From NCBI RefSeq assembly GCF_036924525.1, contig NZ_JAZHRU010000001.1:744001-808000 (forward strand): DNA of 64,000 nt. Reading direction: 5' to 3'. Under the pieces are notes generated by a model. The model was given only the letters and a program-made list of their open reading frames with translations. It searched no databases and was not told the DNA's origin. Source of the stretch: Bradyrhizobium sp. AZCC 1719 (GTDB lineage: Bacteria; Pseudomonadota; Alphaproteobacteria; Rhizobiales; Xanthobacteraceae). Position numbers and translations under genes: made by a program. This document shows positions 51,545 to 60,452 of this stretch, in pieces (positions within the stretch are counted from its first letter, which is position 1; every line of letters begins with the position of its first letter).

Positions 51545-52726
51545 TTGAACATCCTTCTGTTGACCAGCGAGTTCGCCCCCGCGATGGGAGGAATTGGGAC
51601 TTACGCGCGCGAAATTGCGGCGGCCGCCAGCCGGCTCGGCGCCAAGGTCACCGTGGTGGCGCCGGACTACGCACGGCAAACTGCCGACGACGATCGTACT
51701 CTTCCCTTCGAGGTCGTGCGCTACAGCGGCGGCCTCCACTCCATGCGCGACATGCCGCGCAAGATCATGCTGGCGCGCCGTGGCGTCCGCGGCGACCGAT
51801 ATGACGTGGTCCATGCCGCCGATTGGCCGTTCTTCATTCCGGTTGCGCTTTCGAGATGGCGAACGCAGGCGCGGGTGTTGATGACGGTGCATGGCACCGA
51901 GATCAACGAAACACAGACGCCGCTGAAGCGCATGGCGATCCGCGGCGCCGGCGTGTTCGGACCGCGGACGGAGATCGTCGCCAACAGCGGTTTTACCGAG
52001 ACGCTGTTCCGGGAGCGGTTTGCCGTCGACCCGCGCCGGATCAGCGCGATCAATCTCGGCGTATCGGAGTTCTGGTTCGGCGGACGACGGACGCGCCGGG
52101 AGATTCGCCTGGCCCATCGTCTGCCGGAAGACCGGCTGGTGATGGTCACGGTCGCGCGCATCACGCGCCGCAAGGGACATCATCTGACGCTTGCCGCGCT
52201 GTCGCAGCTTCCGGACGATCTGCGCCATCGCATCACGTGGCTGGTGATCGGCCCGGACGGCGAAGCCGATTATGTCGACGCTCTGCGGCGCGACGCCAAA
52301 GCGGCGGCCTGCGACATTCGGTTCCTCGGCCCGCAATCGAACGAAGACATCCGCGATCTCTATGCGGCCTCGGATTTCTTTTGCCTGACGGGTCTCCCCG
52401 ACACGACCGGCCGGGTGGAGGGATTTGGATTGGTCTATCTCGAGGCCGGGGCCGCCGGCCTGCCGAGCGTCGCGACCGAGGTCGGCGGCGTGCCTGACGC
52501 CGTACTCGCCGACGAGACTGGAATTCTCGTGCCGCCGTCGGCCGAGAGCATATCGCAGGCGATTGCAGAGCTGGCTGCCGATCGGAATCTGCGCGCCATT
52601 CTCGCGGCAGGCGCATCCTCCCATGCCCGCGCCCTTTCATGGGAACGATGCGCAGCAATCACCTATGGCCTGCCCTACACCGGCAAGCCGGCATCTGCAG
52701 ACCGCGCCATCGGAATAACGGCATGA
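51545..52726 (+). CDS. GT4-family glycosyltransferase
   Basis: 393 residues: MNILLLTSEFAPAMGGIGTY is the GT4 opening with the GGIG loop, TVARITRRKGHHLTLAALS starts the C-terminal domain and EGFGLVYLEAGAAGLPSVA is the nucleotide-sugar E-x7-E site. The start is TTG 51545, ten bases after the previous stop, with GAGGG nearby; no ATG suits. The end overlaps the next gene's ATG (ATGA). Substrate unknown; a role in EPS side-chain or backbone assembly is inferred from the operon. Confidence 0.9.
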   Translation: MNILLLTSEFAPAMGGIGTYAREIAAAASRLGAKVTVVAPDYARQTADDDRTLPFEVVRYSGGLHSMRDMPRKIMLARRGVRGDRYDVVHAADWPFFIPVALSRWRTQARVLMTVHGTEINETQTPLKRMAIRGAGVFGPRTEIVANSGFTETLFRERFAVDPRRISAINLGVSEFWFGGRRTRREIRLAHRLPEDRLVMVTVARITRRKGHHLTLAALSQLPDDLRHRITWLVIGPDGEADYVDALRRDAKAAACDIRFLGPQSNEDIRDLYAASDFFCLTGLPDTTGRVEGFGLVYLEAGAAGLPSVATEVGGVPDAVLADETGILVPPSAESISQAIAELAADRNLRAILAAGASSHARALSWERCAAITYGLPYTGKPASADRAIGITA

Positions 52727-53136
52727 GGCTGCTGGTCGCTACCGCGATTCTGCTGACGCTCGCAAGCGGTGCAGCGCGGGCGGACAACGAGAACTGCCGC
52801 AAGAGCCGCGAGTATCTCCTGGGAACGCCCGGCGGGGACCAGTCCCTGACGCCGCAGGCCTATAACGACCTGTTCAAGATCTGCGTCGCGGCATCAGCCA
52901 TGCCCAACGTGAAGGATGCGTATATCCTGCGGGATGGCGGCATAGCCGTGGTCCCCAAACAGGATACCGTTTCAGCGACGGCAGCCACGCTGGCTCAGTT
53001 CTGCGACGCCTATCCTCGCGGCGTGCTCCGCTTCATCACGAGCAAGGAAAAGCTTTCCATCCGCTCCGTTACCGACGTCGCACGAATGTCATCGACCTCG
53101 TCCACGCCATGCAAAAAGATTAAAGGCGTTTCCTAG
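52723..53136 (+). CDS. Small secreted cysteine-containing protein, last gene of the transferase operon
   Basis: 137 residues with a signal peptide (cleaved near GAARA, residue 21). The mature part has Cys at about 27, 56, 92 and 128 and reads SREYLLGTPGGDQSLTPQAY early and FCDAYPRGVLRF later, a pattern that distantly recalls Rap1a/Tai-like small periplasmic proteins; I do not assign it there. Translation is coupled to the last transferase by an ATGA overlap, so it very probably works with EPS in the periplasm. No other clue to its role. Confidence 0.75.
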   Translation: MRLLVATAILLTLASGAARADNENCRKSREYLLGTPGGDQSLTPQAYNDLFKICVAASAMPNVKDAYILRDGGIAVVPKQDTVSATAATLAQFCDAYPRGVLRFITSKEKLSIRSVTDVARMSSTSSTPCKKIKGVS

Positions 53137-53159
53137 AGCTGCGCGCCATCGGTCGAAAC

Positions 53160-54140
53160 TCACTTCTGCCGATTGTAGTAATCCGGCATGTCATGCGGAT
53201 CCATCGCCTGTTCGGCCCTGCGCCCCAGAAAGAAGAAGCCGCTGGCGGCATCTGCTGCGGCCCGGCCGCGACCGAACGCATCGAGATATCTGATCCAGAA
53301 GAACGGCAGCACGATCAGACGTGACAGCTTGTTGCCCGCGCCGAGCGCGCGCGCGAAATAGCGGATCGACCATTCAAGAGCCACGCCGGCGCCGCCGACC
53401 GGTCCGGCGTTGATCTCGGAAAACCGCCTGAACAGCCAGCGATGACCGCTCTGCGTGAAACGCGAGAAGTCATAGGCCCGCTCGTGCACCTGCTGCATGA
53501 ACGGAGTCTCCGCGTAGACCAGGCCTTCCAGCCGCAGCACCCGATGCAGCTCGGCAACGACCGTTGCGGGCTCCAGCACATGTTCCAGCACCGCCTGCAC
53601 CCAGACGCCGTCGAACACGCCGTCTTCGAAGGGTAGGCTGTGGGCGTCAGCCACCAGCACGGTGTGCGGCGAAGCGTAGACGTCAGTGCCTACAAGCTCG
53701 ATGGAGTCGTCCCGGTAGAGTTCGTCTGCGCCCAAACCGATCGTCCCGCCTCCGACAACGAGCACAACCGGCCGCCTCGACTCCCGCTTCAACAGCTCGA
53801 TGAACGTTGCGCTGTTGGCGACCGCAACCGGATTGCCTCCAAAGGTAAGGCGATGCAGCCGCGATCCAAGGGAACGGCGACTGACGTCCCGCTGCAGCGC
53901 CGAGCCATTCTCGGCCTCGTACATCCTGCGTTCAAAAATGCTGGTTGCGAAATCGATCAGCACCGGCTGCGCGCCGATCATCGGAAACCCGACTTTGCTA
54001 TAATCGCAGGCACGGTTCGAGCAGGTCGGCTGTGACCACACGTTCCGCAGCGGCGACGAGCAGCGAGGACAGCGAAGGCGCTTCTTCCAGTGCGTGGGTT
54101 CCGTATTTGTTAACGAACGGTCGACGGCAGAAAGCTGCAA
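53160..54140 (-). CDS. Class I SAM methyltransferase with N-terminal zinc ribbon
   Basis: 326 residues. CPRCSSP and CSNRACDYSK near residues 24-46 form a likely zinc ribbon as in Trm112-like heads of sugar and lipid-linked methyltransferases. VLVVGGGTIGLGADELY (about 124-140), VGTDVY, LPFEDGVFDGVWVQAVLEHV and LHRVLRLEGLVYAETPF form the Methyltransf_11 domain. The start is TTG 54140 with AGG upstream. The C-terminus has a membrane-proximal hydrophobic stretch (LSRLIVLPFFWIRYL). Adjacent to the EPS genes, but leftward; substrate unknown. Confidence 0.8.
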   Translation of the reverse strand: MQLSAVDRSLTNTEPTHWKKRLRCPRCSSPLRNVWSQPTCSNRACDYSKVGFPMIGAQPVLIDFATSIFERRMYEAENGSALQRDVSRRSLGSRLHRLTFGGNPVAVANSATFIELLKRESRRPVVLVVGGGTIGLGADELYRDDSIELVGTDVYASPHTVLVADAHSLPFEDGVFDGVWVQAVLEHVLEPATVVAELHRVLRLEGLVYAETPFMQQVHERAYDFSRFTQSGHRWLFRRFSEINAGPVGGAGVALEWSIRYFARALGAGNKLSRLIVLPFFWIRYLDAFGRGRAAADAASGFFFLGRRAEQAMDPHDMPDYYNRQK

Positions 54141-54442
54141 AGAAGGACCTCATATGTCATTTCTTCTGCCCTGCCCCGCTCATGACTCGCAATCGATGCT
54201 ATTTCGAATGCAACGACAGCGCAACAATGCGGGACCGGGAACAATTCGGATGGTTGCAATTTGGGTGTCGCAGGAAGCTGCAGCCAGATGCCACCGTGAG
54301 GGCTTGCGAGAACGCAACGCACAAACCCGCCCTGCTGTTTCGAACAAATTCTAGGAATTATTGAAAGTCTTACAGCCGGTTCGTTTCGCGTCGCCTGGTT
54401 GGCGACATCGGCCTCAGCCGACGAAACCCGGCATCTGCCCGA
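54141..54442. other. Intergenic stretch, 302 bases
   Basis: Leader of the methyltransferase gene and tail of the RTX glycosidase gene. A short stem TCGGC/GCCGA (54408-54421) lies 21 bases past the glycosidase stop without a T-run, so it is at most a weak terminator. No convincing gene; a rightward frame at 54094-54354 has no recognisable features. Confidence 0.4.
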
Positions 54443-56680
54443 TCAGATGAAGAGCAGGTGATCCGATATCAGGTGCGTAATGTATGCATCATGACCGGGA
54501 TCAATCTGGCTCACGCCGTCCCCGATTGAATCCCCTGCCTTGAAACCCCTTACCGCATCATGTCTGGCCGTCTCGCTGAAAATGAACGTATCGCGGCTAG
54601 CGCTGTTCAGGAGGTCGCCGACGGCCCTCGAGGTCAATGTGACTCCAGCGTCATCGGTGTTCCCGATAGATAAGCGGTCATGATTGTCGAAGGTGAGCCG
54701 GTCGCAGGCGCCACCGAAAAACGGCCTCAAGAACCCAAGGAGACGTCCCTCCGCATTTGGGCTAGCACTTTCGACCGTATCATCGCCATCGACCGGTGGC
54801 GGAGAGGCGGAGTTGCCGTCGGTCGCCAGCATTTTCAGCGTGCTGCCAGAGCTCTGCGCCGGACTGGCGGGCATCCCGCTGACGTCGATGACGCCGTCGG
54901 CGAACTGCAGGAATTCAATATGCGTGAGATGATCTTTGCCGTCGCGGCCCGCGACTCGGTCGTTCACCAGCAGTTGGCCGTCGACAATCGAGATGTCGTA
55001 GTCGCGCACGTTGCCGAAAAAATTCGCCGTATCGATGCCCTCTCCGCCCTCGATGATGTCGTCGCCGGCGCCGCCCGTGATCAGATCGTTGCCCGCGCCG
55101 CCATCGATCACGTCGTTGTCCGTCGCCGCGCCGGAAAGCCAATCCTGGTGGCTGGTCATGTCGACATGGATATTGTGGACGTAGAGATCAAACGTGCCGG
55201 GTGAGCTTGCATTGGCGGCGTCGGCCGGTGTCAGCGCGACGCCGTTGATCAGGAAATCCTTGATATGCAGCGCCCGCCCCGGTGTGGCGTTCGCCAGGTT
55301 GATGTCGATGGAGGCGATCGGGCCGAAATCGACGAAGCTTATCGTAAAGGTCTGGTATTCAGACGGATCCGCGGCCGGCTTGAACTCCATTAATCCGGAT
55401 ACCGGCTGGCCGTTGAACTTGATTTGGGCCTGCGCGCCAACGCCGCCAACCGCGGAGCCATAGCCCACGAGGGTAATCGTTGTTACCGCCAGTTTGCCGC
55501 TGCTTGCGGGCCCGCCGACAATGACATCCGCACCGGCGCCGCCATGAATGATGTCATCGCCCAGCCCCGCATTGATCGTGTCATCGCCCCGGCCGAGGTC
55601 GATGAGGTCGACGACGGCCGATCCCCTCATCGCAAGATCGGGCACGGCCCCGTCGCCATGAAAATACTGCGAGACGATCGCCTCGGCCGGCTTTCCCATG
55701 ACGGAATAGCCCGTGCTCGAATATTGATTGTTGAGATCCCATTGCCAGAGCTCGACGCCCTTGAACCAACTGCCGCCATGGGCGGTCCAGACCTGGAAGA
55801 AGGCATTGAAGGCGTCCCCCTGCTCCAGCAGGTCAGGCGTACCATTGCTCGTCCACGATCCCGGAGAGATGGCGGTGCCATCGATGCTGCGATAGCCGAC
55901 CTCGGTCATCAGCAACGGCTTGTCATATTTGGTCGCGAGCGAATGGAGAAAATCGACCGGTGATTTGTAGTCGAACGCCGCCGCGTAATAGGGATTGACC
56001 GGAACGGCAGTCCAGGCATCGACCAGATCCTGCACGGTTGGCGCGTTGCTGGCCGTCAACGGCGGATAGGTGTTGACGCCGATGGTGTCGAGCTGATCCC
56101 AGAAGCTGACGTTTGAAGCTTCGTCGGTCGCCGCCGCATAGGTCAGCTCACCATGATAGACCTCGCGGACTGCCGCAATGAGATCGATCCAGTAGCCGCG
56201 ATACGGCTCGCCGGACAGGCTGCTCATCTCGTTGCCGATCGCGAACATCTCCACGCCACCAGCCTGCGCGACGGTAGCTAGATGCACGATCTCGGACTTG
56301 TAGGACGCGAAAAAGCCCGCGACATCCGCCGGCGCCAGGCTGGATACCCTGGTTCCGTTCAACGTCGAGAGCGCGGCCTTGAACAGCACCGACAGGCCGG
56401 CATCGTGCGCCGCCTGAAAGCCTGACAGGAGGCTGGCGTCGCTTTCGGTCTTGGTTGGTTCGGCAAAGACCGAGTTGGACGTTCCGGTCTGGGTCCAGAT
56501 CCGGGCCGTGAGTTCGATCGAATTCGATCCGAGCGACGCAATCTTTTGAAATGCCTGCTTGGCCGAGGCGCTTGAGAACTGCCCGTTCCATTCGGACAAT
56601 GCGCCAAAACCCTGAACCTCGAAAATACTTGCCACCCGCGCACCCCGCCCCGTGCGACGGATAGCGCGAGGGATTAACAT
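54443..56680 (-). CDS. Large secreted glycosidase with RTX repeats and a carbohydrate-binding-like domain
   Basis: 745 residues and no signal peptide. Residues 18-345 form a TIM-barrel glycosidase with two apt glutamates: acid/base Glu151 (FAIGNEMSS) and nucleophile Glu260 (LLMTEVGYRS), as in clan GH-A enzymes of GH113-like type. A first RTX block (GRGDDTINAGLGDDIIHGG, 363-381) follows, then a beta-sandwich (about 398-485; GYGSAVGGVGAQAQIKFNG) like calcium-dependent xylan-binding modules, and a second RTX block (522-550). These features mean type I secretion, calcium-dependent folding outside the cell. It resembles the PlyA/ExsH idea: EPS-modifying enzymes exported without cleavage. Start may be ATG 56680 or GTG 56635. 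Confidence 0.88.
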   Translation of the reverse strand: MLIPRAIRRTGRGARVASIFEVQGFGALSEWNGQFSSASAKQAFQKIASLGSNSIELTARIWTQTGTSNSVFAEPTKTESDASLLSGFQAAHDAGLSVLFKAALSTLNGTRVSSLAPADVAGFFASYKSEIVHLATVAQAGGVEMFAIGNEMSSLSGEPYRGYWIDLIAAVREVYHGELTYAAATDEASNVSFWDQLDTIGVNTYPPLTASNAPTVQDLVDAWTAVPVNPYYAAAFDYKSPVDFLHSLATKYDKPLLMTEVGYRSIDGTAISPGSWTSNGTPDLLEQGDAFNAFFQVWTAHGGSWFKGVELWQWDLNNQYSSTGYSVMGKPAEAIVSQYFHGDGAVPDLAMRGSAVVDLIDLGRGDDTINAGLGDDIIHGGAGADVIVGGPASSGKLAVTTITLVGYGSAVGGVGAQAQIKFNGQPVSGLMEFKPAADPSEYQTFTISFVDFGPIASIDINLANATPGRALHIKDFLINGVALTPADAANASSPGTFDLYVHNIHVDMTSHQDWLSGAATDNDVIDGGAGNDLITGGAGDDIIEGGEGIDTANFFGNVRDYDISIVDGQLLVNDRVAGRDGKDHLTHIEFLQFADGVIDVSGMPASPAQSSGSTLKMLATDGNSASPPPVDGDDTVESASPNAEGRLLGFLRPFFGGACDRLTFDNHDRLSIGNTDDAGVTLTSRAVGDLLNSASRDTFIFSETARHDAVRGFKAGDSIGDGVSQIDPGHDAYITHLISDHLLFI

Positions 56681-56986
56681 TCAGCTTAAGATGACCTCGG
56701 ACTTGTACGGAGCAGCCCTCGCTTTTTTTGGCGCGTGTTTCACGCGCTGAATGATCGCACGCCAAGTTCCGGCGTGGGAACACGTAGGCTTGCCGTCAAG
56801 CGCTGCGGTTCACCATTTCCATTTGGAACGTCCAGGCGCTGCGCGGCTGCTCGTAGAGCCGCCAATGCGGCTCGCCGATAAAATTGGTTGATAGCTGCTA
56901 GAAGCAACCTTTGATACCTCACGCGAACAATCTCGGCTAAGACTGGGGTCCTCACAAGAACTGTCGATGTCCATGGAGTGAAGACG
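56681..56986. other. Divergent promoter region, about 300 bases
   Basis: It lies between the leftward RTX glycosidase gene and the rightward solute-binding protein gene. The leftward open frames inside (such as 56740-57102) overlap the start of the binding protein and are not protein-like. I recognise no operator or RNA. Confidence 0.4.
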
Positions 56987-57892
56987 ATGCGCCTGTCTGC
57001 GGCGATGATTGCGGCTGCCCTGATCGCCGTGCCTGCAAATGCAAGCGAACTGACCGGAACGCTCCAGAAGATCAAGGAGACGAACAGGATCATCCTCGGC
57101 ATTCAGGAAGCTTCGGTGCCTTTCAGCTATCTGAACGGCGATCAAAAGGCGATTGGATATGCCGTCGACATCTGCATGAGGATCGTCGATGCGGTCAAAC
57201 GCGAACTCAAAGTCTCGACTGTTGCCGTCGAAACGCTTGCCGTCACGTCATCCAATCGCATTCCGCTCATGATGAATGGGACGGTAGACCTCGTCTGCTC
57301 TTCTACCACCAACAATGCGGAGCGGCAGCGCCAGGTGACGTTCACAAATTCGCATTTCCTGTCGGCAACCCGTTTTGCTGCAAGGAAGTCCGACAACATC
57401 ACGATGATCGACCATCTGAAAGGCAAGCCCGTTGTTGCGATATCGGGCTCGACCAACATGGTGCAGCTTAACCAGGTCAATAGCATGCGAAATCTCGGCA
57501 TCGCAGTGCTGGCTGCCAAAGATCAGGCGGAGGCTTTTCTCATGCTGGAGACAGGACGCGCGGCCGCCTACGTCCTCGATGACGTGCAACTCGCCGTCGC
57601 GATCGCGCGATCAAAGGATCCGTCCGCCTACATGATCAGCGAGGAAGCTCTGTCCAGGGCCGAGCCTTACGGGATCATGCTGCGCAAGGACGATGCACCG
57701 TTCAAGGCCGTGGCCGACCGGGCGACCGCGGATCTATACAGAAGCCCGGAGATCGAATCGATCTACCGGAAGTGGTTCGAATCGCCGGTGCCGCCCAACG
57801 GCCTCAATTTCAAGACTCCGATGTCGGCGGTCTTGCGCAAGGCATTCGCCCATCCGTCGGACAGCCCAGACCCGGCAAGCTACGAACGCTGA
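56987..57892 (+). CDS. Periplasmic amino-acid-binding protein (GltI-like)
   Basis: 301 residues with a signal peptide (cleaved near ANASE, residue 20). TGTLQKIKETNRIILGIQEA and VPFSYLN..GYAVDICMRIVDAVK are the SBP_bac_3 (glutamate/aspartate-binding) opening; LVCSSTTNNAERQRQVTFTN and KPVVAISGSTN continue it. It binds an acidic amino acid or relative for an ABC importer. No permease or ATPase is beside it, so it is an orphan binding protein. I chose ATG 56987 (GGAG 8 bases before) over the GTG at 56978. Confidence 0.9.
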   Translation: MRLSAAMIAAALIAVPANASELTGTLQKIKETNRIILGIQEASVPFSYLNGDQKAIGYAVDICMRIVDAVKRELKVSTVAVETLAVTSSNRIPLMMNGTVDLVCSSTTNNAERQRQVTFTNSHFLSATRFAARKSDNITMIDHLKGKPVVAISGSTNMVQLNQVNSMRNLGIAVLAAKDQAEAFLMLETGRAAAYVLDDVQLAVAIARSKDPSAYMISEEALSRAEPYGIMLRKDDAPFKAVADRATADLYRSPEIESIYRKWFESPVPPNGLNFKTPMSAVLRKAFAHPSDSPDPASYER

Positions 57893-57926
57893 GGACAATC
57901 GAACTCAGGTCCATAAGCGCAACCCG

Positions 57927-58532
57927 CTAAACAGCCTTCGAACCCTCGGGAGAATGCCGCCTGCTTCGAGCGCCATTTGAGTACATTGCCGATACGTTCC
58001 AGGCTCGGCGCAGATCAGCGACCATCTTACGCCAAGCGTCACCGTTCGACCCGCCGAAGCGGCGGACGTAGGCCGGGTGAAAAGTGATTTGCAGGGGACG
58101 GCCATCAAATTGGAGCTTTGCCTTGCGCGACGCTTGGATCGAACGCGACGCCCTGAATAGCCGAGCCGCCGTGCTGCCGAGCGCAACGACTACGCGCGGC
58201 TTGGAGCGCCGGATGTCCGTCAGCACTGCAGCGCCGTAATGATTGATTTCCTCAATAGTTGGAGCGCGATTGCGCGGCTTGGATTTCTTCGTGTGTTCCA
58301 TAGGCCGAAATGGAATCACGTTGGCCAAACGTAGTTGTCTGAGGTCGATCCCGGCCTGCTCGAGCAGTTTGCGCAACGCGCCACCCGCCGGCCCGACAAA
58401 GGGCCTGCCCTGCTCAGCTTCTTCGGCGCCAGGTGCCTCGCCAACCAAATATAGCCGCGGTTGACGGAAGTGCCCCTCGGGCGCGACCCGGCGCCGATCA
58501 ATTCGCTTGTTGGCAGCGCTTGTCTCGGCCAT
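57927..58532 (-). CDS. Uracil-DNA glycosylase superfamily protein without Fe-S cysteines
   Basis: 201 residues: LVGEAPGAEEAEQGRPFVGPAG (motif A), LRLANVIPFRP, VVALGSTAA and ITFHPAYVRR (motif B with the catalytic-loop His). This is the family 4/UdgX-like layout, but the whole protein contains no cysteine, so it lacks the [4Fe-4S] cluster typical of those groups. It probably removes uracil or deaminated bases from DNA, unproven. Its start faces no partner; the gene is convergent with the binding-protein gene with a 34-base gap. Confidence 0.85.
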   Translation of the reverse strand: MAETSAANKRIDRRRVAPEGHFRQPRLYLVGEAPGAEEAEQGRPFVGPAGGALRKLLEQAGIDLRQLRLANVIPFRPMEHTKKSKPRNRAPTIEEINHYGAAVLTDIRRSKPRVVVALGSTAARLFRASRSIQASRKAKLQFDGRPLQITFHPAYVRRFGGSNGDAWRKMVADLRRAWNVSAMYSNGARSRRHSPEGSKAV

Positions 58533-58631
58533 CGGTGTCTACACTTGCCAAAGCTGGGTAACGCGAATGTCGTTCGGCCATCTCATCTTGCTTTTGCGAG
58601 TGATGAGCTGCGCATCCTGCAAACGAAGCCT

Positions 58632-59459
58632 TTAATGCGACATCAGTACCGGAACAGTCATCGTGTCGAGAATGCCGCGCGTCACGCCGCCGAGGATGAA
58701 CTCGCGCAGCCGAGAATGGCCGAAGCCGCCCATTACGATAAGGTCGGCTGATAGATCTGACGCATGCGACAGGATTACGTTTGTGACATCGGTCCCATCG
58801 GCGATAAGCGCCTTGCTGCTACTATTCAAGCCATGGCGCGCCAAATGTCTGCCAACGGCCGCCAGGGATTCTTCGGCTTCCCGACGGCCATTACCTACGT
58901 TGATCACCTCGATCGATTTTGCGCGCTCCAGTAACGGCATCGAGTCCGCGAGCGCCCGGGCGGCGGTGCGGCTTCCGTCCCAGCAGATGAGGATGCTGCC
59001 GAGCTTGATGCCCTCCTTTTGGATACTGGGTACGACGACGACAGGCCGTCCGGATTCAAACATCACTGCTTCAGCAACAGGACCCGTGGAGGTCATCACT
59101 TCAGGCTCGGTCTGCGCAACGATTGCGAGATCGAACGTCCGCGCAATACGGCCAAACGCCCTTGGGATTCCTTCAATGCTGCTCTCGACCATCTGCGTCT
59201 CGGCAGGAAGGCGAGCCTGCGCCGCTGCCTGTTTGAATCTTTCGATGGCCCCGTTTGCCGCCCTGGCGCTCTCTTCGCGCAGGGATTCGATTACGTCGGC
59301 CGGAACAGCCTCCATGCCGCCGGCCACAATCGCTGGGGAGTGACACATTGCGATCCCTGTAATCTGGGCGTCGAACATCCTGGCGACGGATATCGCGTAC
59401 GCTGCTGCAGGATCGCGAGAGTTACCGGTCGCCAAGTTGACGACAATATCCCGAATCAC
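58632..59459 (-). CDS. Universal stress protein, tandem UspA domains
   Basis: 275 residues, two UspA folds. The C-terminal copy has the ATP-binding signature MGGFGHSRLREFILGGVTR near the end, and VMFESGRPVVVVPS closes the N-terminal copy. I chose GTG 59459, because AGGAGG stands exactly 6 bases upstream; the longer ATG frames (59474, 59537) would place that site inside the coding region. Starting VIRDIVVNL fits UspA proteins. USPs help cells through starvation and stress, and this one lies near two other small stress-like genes. Confidence 0.9.
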   Translation of the reverse strand: MIRDIVVNLATGNSRDPAAAYAISVARMFDAQITGIAMCHSPAIVAGGMEAVPADVIESLREESARAANGAIERFKQAAAQARLPAETQMVESSIEGIPRAFGRIARTFDLAIVAQTEPEVMTSTGPVAEAVMFESGRPVVVVPSIQKEGIKLGSILICWDGSRTAARALADSMPLLERAKSIEVINVGNGRREAEESLAAVGRHLARHGLNSSSKALIADGTDVTNVILSHASDLSADLIVMGGFGHSRLREFILGGVTRGILDTMTVPVLMSH

Positions 59460-59653
59460 GGCCAGCCTCCTCATGATGAGCTGCCCCTTGTGGGGCAAAG
59501 GGCTTGCAAGTTCGTTCGTGCAAAACGGCCGCTTCAAAATGAAGAACTCCGGGCGGCCCGCATTGGTTCCGAGCGCAAAGGCCCGTGGAGCGGTCCCGCC
59601 AAGAGCAGGACACGTCCGTCCTCAGGTTTCGCGATTGTAGAAGGATTGCTCCA

Positions 59654-59914
59654 TCATCCGCTGTGTCTCAGCCGCTGCTTGGGCAAAGTTGCCGGCTGCG
59701 GCGAGAGTCGTCCACCGTGCGCCTCATCGTGCATCGACCGCAAATAGTGCTCGGCGTGCTGAAGATAATTTTCGGCTGCGATCAGATCGCCCTTCAGCGC
59801 TTCAGCGCGCGCCAACTCTACGTAGCGCTCGTAATTCCTTTGTGCGTTCTGAGACTGCCTCGGGGGGCGGGTCCTGACGACTTTGCTTTTCCGTGACCGT
59901 GTTCTTCTCGCCAT
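59654..59914 (-). CDS. Short DUF4167-like protein
   Basis: 86 residues: a basic start MARRTRSRKSKVVRTRPPRQ, then the DUF4167 core SQNAQRNYERYVELARAEAL and KGDLIAAENYLQHAEHYLRSM. Usual DUF4167 proteins of Rhizobiales are about 200-250 residues with a long disordered tail; this one stops just after the core. The basic N-terminus suggests nucleic acid or ribosome contact. Role unknown. It starts 34 bases after the end of the DUF6496-like gene, on the same strand. Confidence 0.7.
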   Translation of the reverse strand: MARRTRSRKSKVVRTRPPRQSQNAQRNYERYVELARAEALKGDLIAAENYLQHAEHYLRSMHDEAHGGRLSPQPATLPKQRLRHSG

Positions 59915-59948
59915 TGTGGTAGCTTTAAAATTGATCTTCGGCGCAAGG

Positions 59949-60452
59949 CTATCGCCGACGACGCGTTCTGGTCCGGGCTGCCTTTTTGGCTGCCGCAGAG
60001 CGCTGCGCCGGGCCTTTGGTCTTTACGGCCTTCCGAGCCGCCGCTGAGCGGGCCGAGGCGGAGCGACGCGAGGCGGCGCTTCGTGCTTGTTTCGACAGTG
60101 CTGCACGCGACGCCGTGCCGCGTGGTTCACGCTTGAGGGTCTGCGATACAGCACGTGAAACGCGCGGTCGGCGTCGGGTCTTTCGCTTGCCCTGCCCCGC
60201 CTCATACGCGTATTCGGCGCTTCTGCGGGTTCTTGCCTTGGCCTTGCCTTTTGCCGGCGGACGGAGCGGAACGCCCGCACGCCGTGCCTTGGACAAGCCG
60301 ATTGCAATCGCCTGCTGCGGCGATCTCGCTCCATGTTGGCCGCGGCGGACTTTGCGAATCTCCTCGTGCACAAACTCGCCCGCCTGGGTGGTTGGCGATT
60401 TGCCCGCGCGCTTGTCCCGCCTGGCCTTCTGCACTGTTCTTCGCTCTGGCAT
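59949..60452 (-). CDS. Basic DUF6496-like protein with histone-H1-style tail
   Basis: 167 residues. The core MPERRTVQKARRDKRAGKSP, then AGEFVHEEIRKVRRGQHGAR and AIAIGLSKARRAGVPL is the small DUF6496-like domain (about residues 1-65). The remaining 100 residues are almost only Ala, Lys, Arg and Ser (for example KAARTRTRRRR at the end), like histone H1 tails, so DNA binding or compaction is likely. Such proteins often accompany stress-survival genes in rhizobia. ATG 60452 follows a leader that contains a 24-base hairpin (60485-60508). Confidence 0.75.
   Translation of the reverse strand: MPERRTVQKARRDKRAGKSPTTQAGEFVHEEIRKVRRGQHGARSPQQAIAIGLSKARRAGVPLRPPAKGKAKARTRRSAEYAYEAGQGKRKTRRRPRVSRAVSQTLKREPRGTASRAALSKQARSAASRRSASARSAAARKAVKTKGPAQRSAAAKKAARTRTRRRR

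Noticed and set aside
54094..54354. 86-residue rightward frame beside the methyltransferase gene
   Set aside because: It overlaps the methyltransferase start and has no domain or translation signal.
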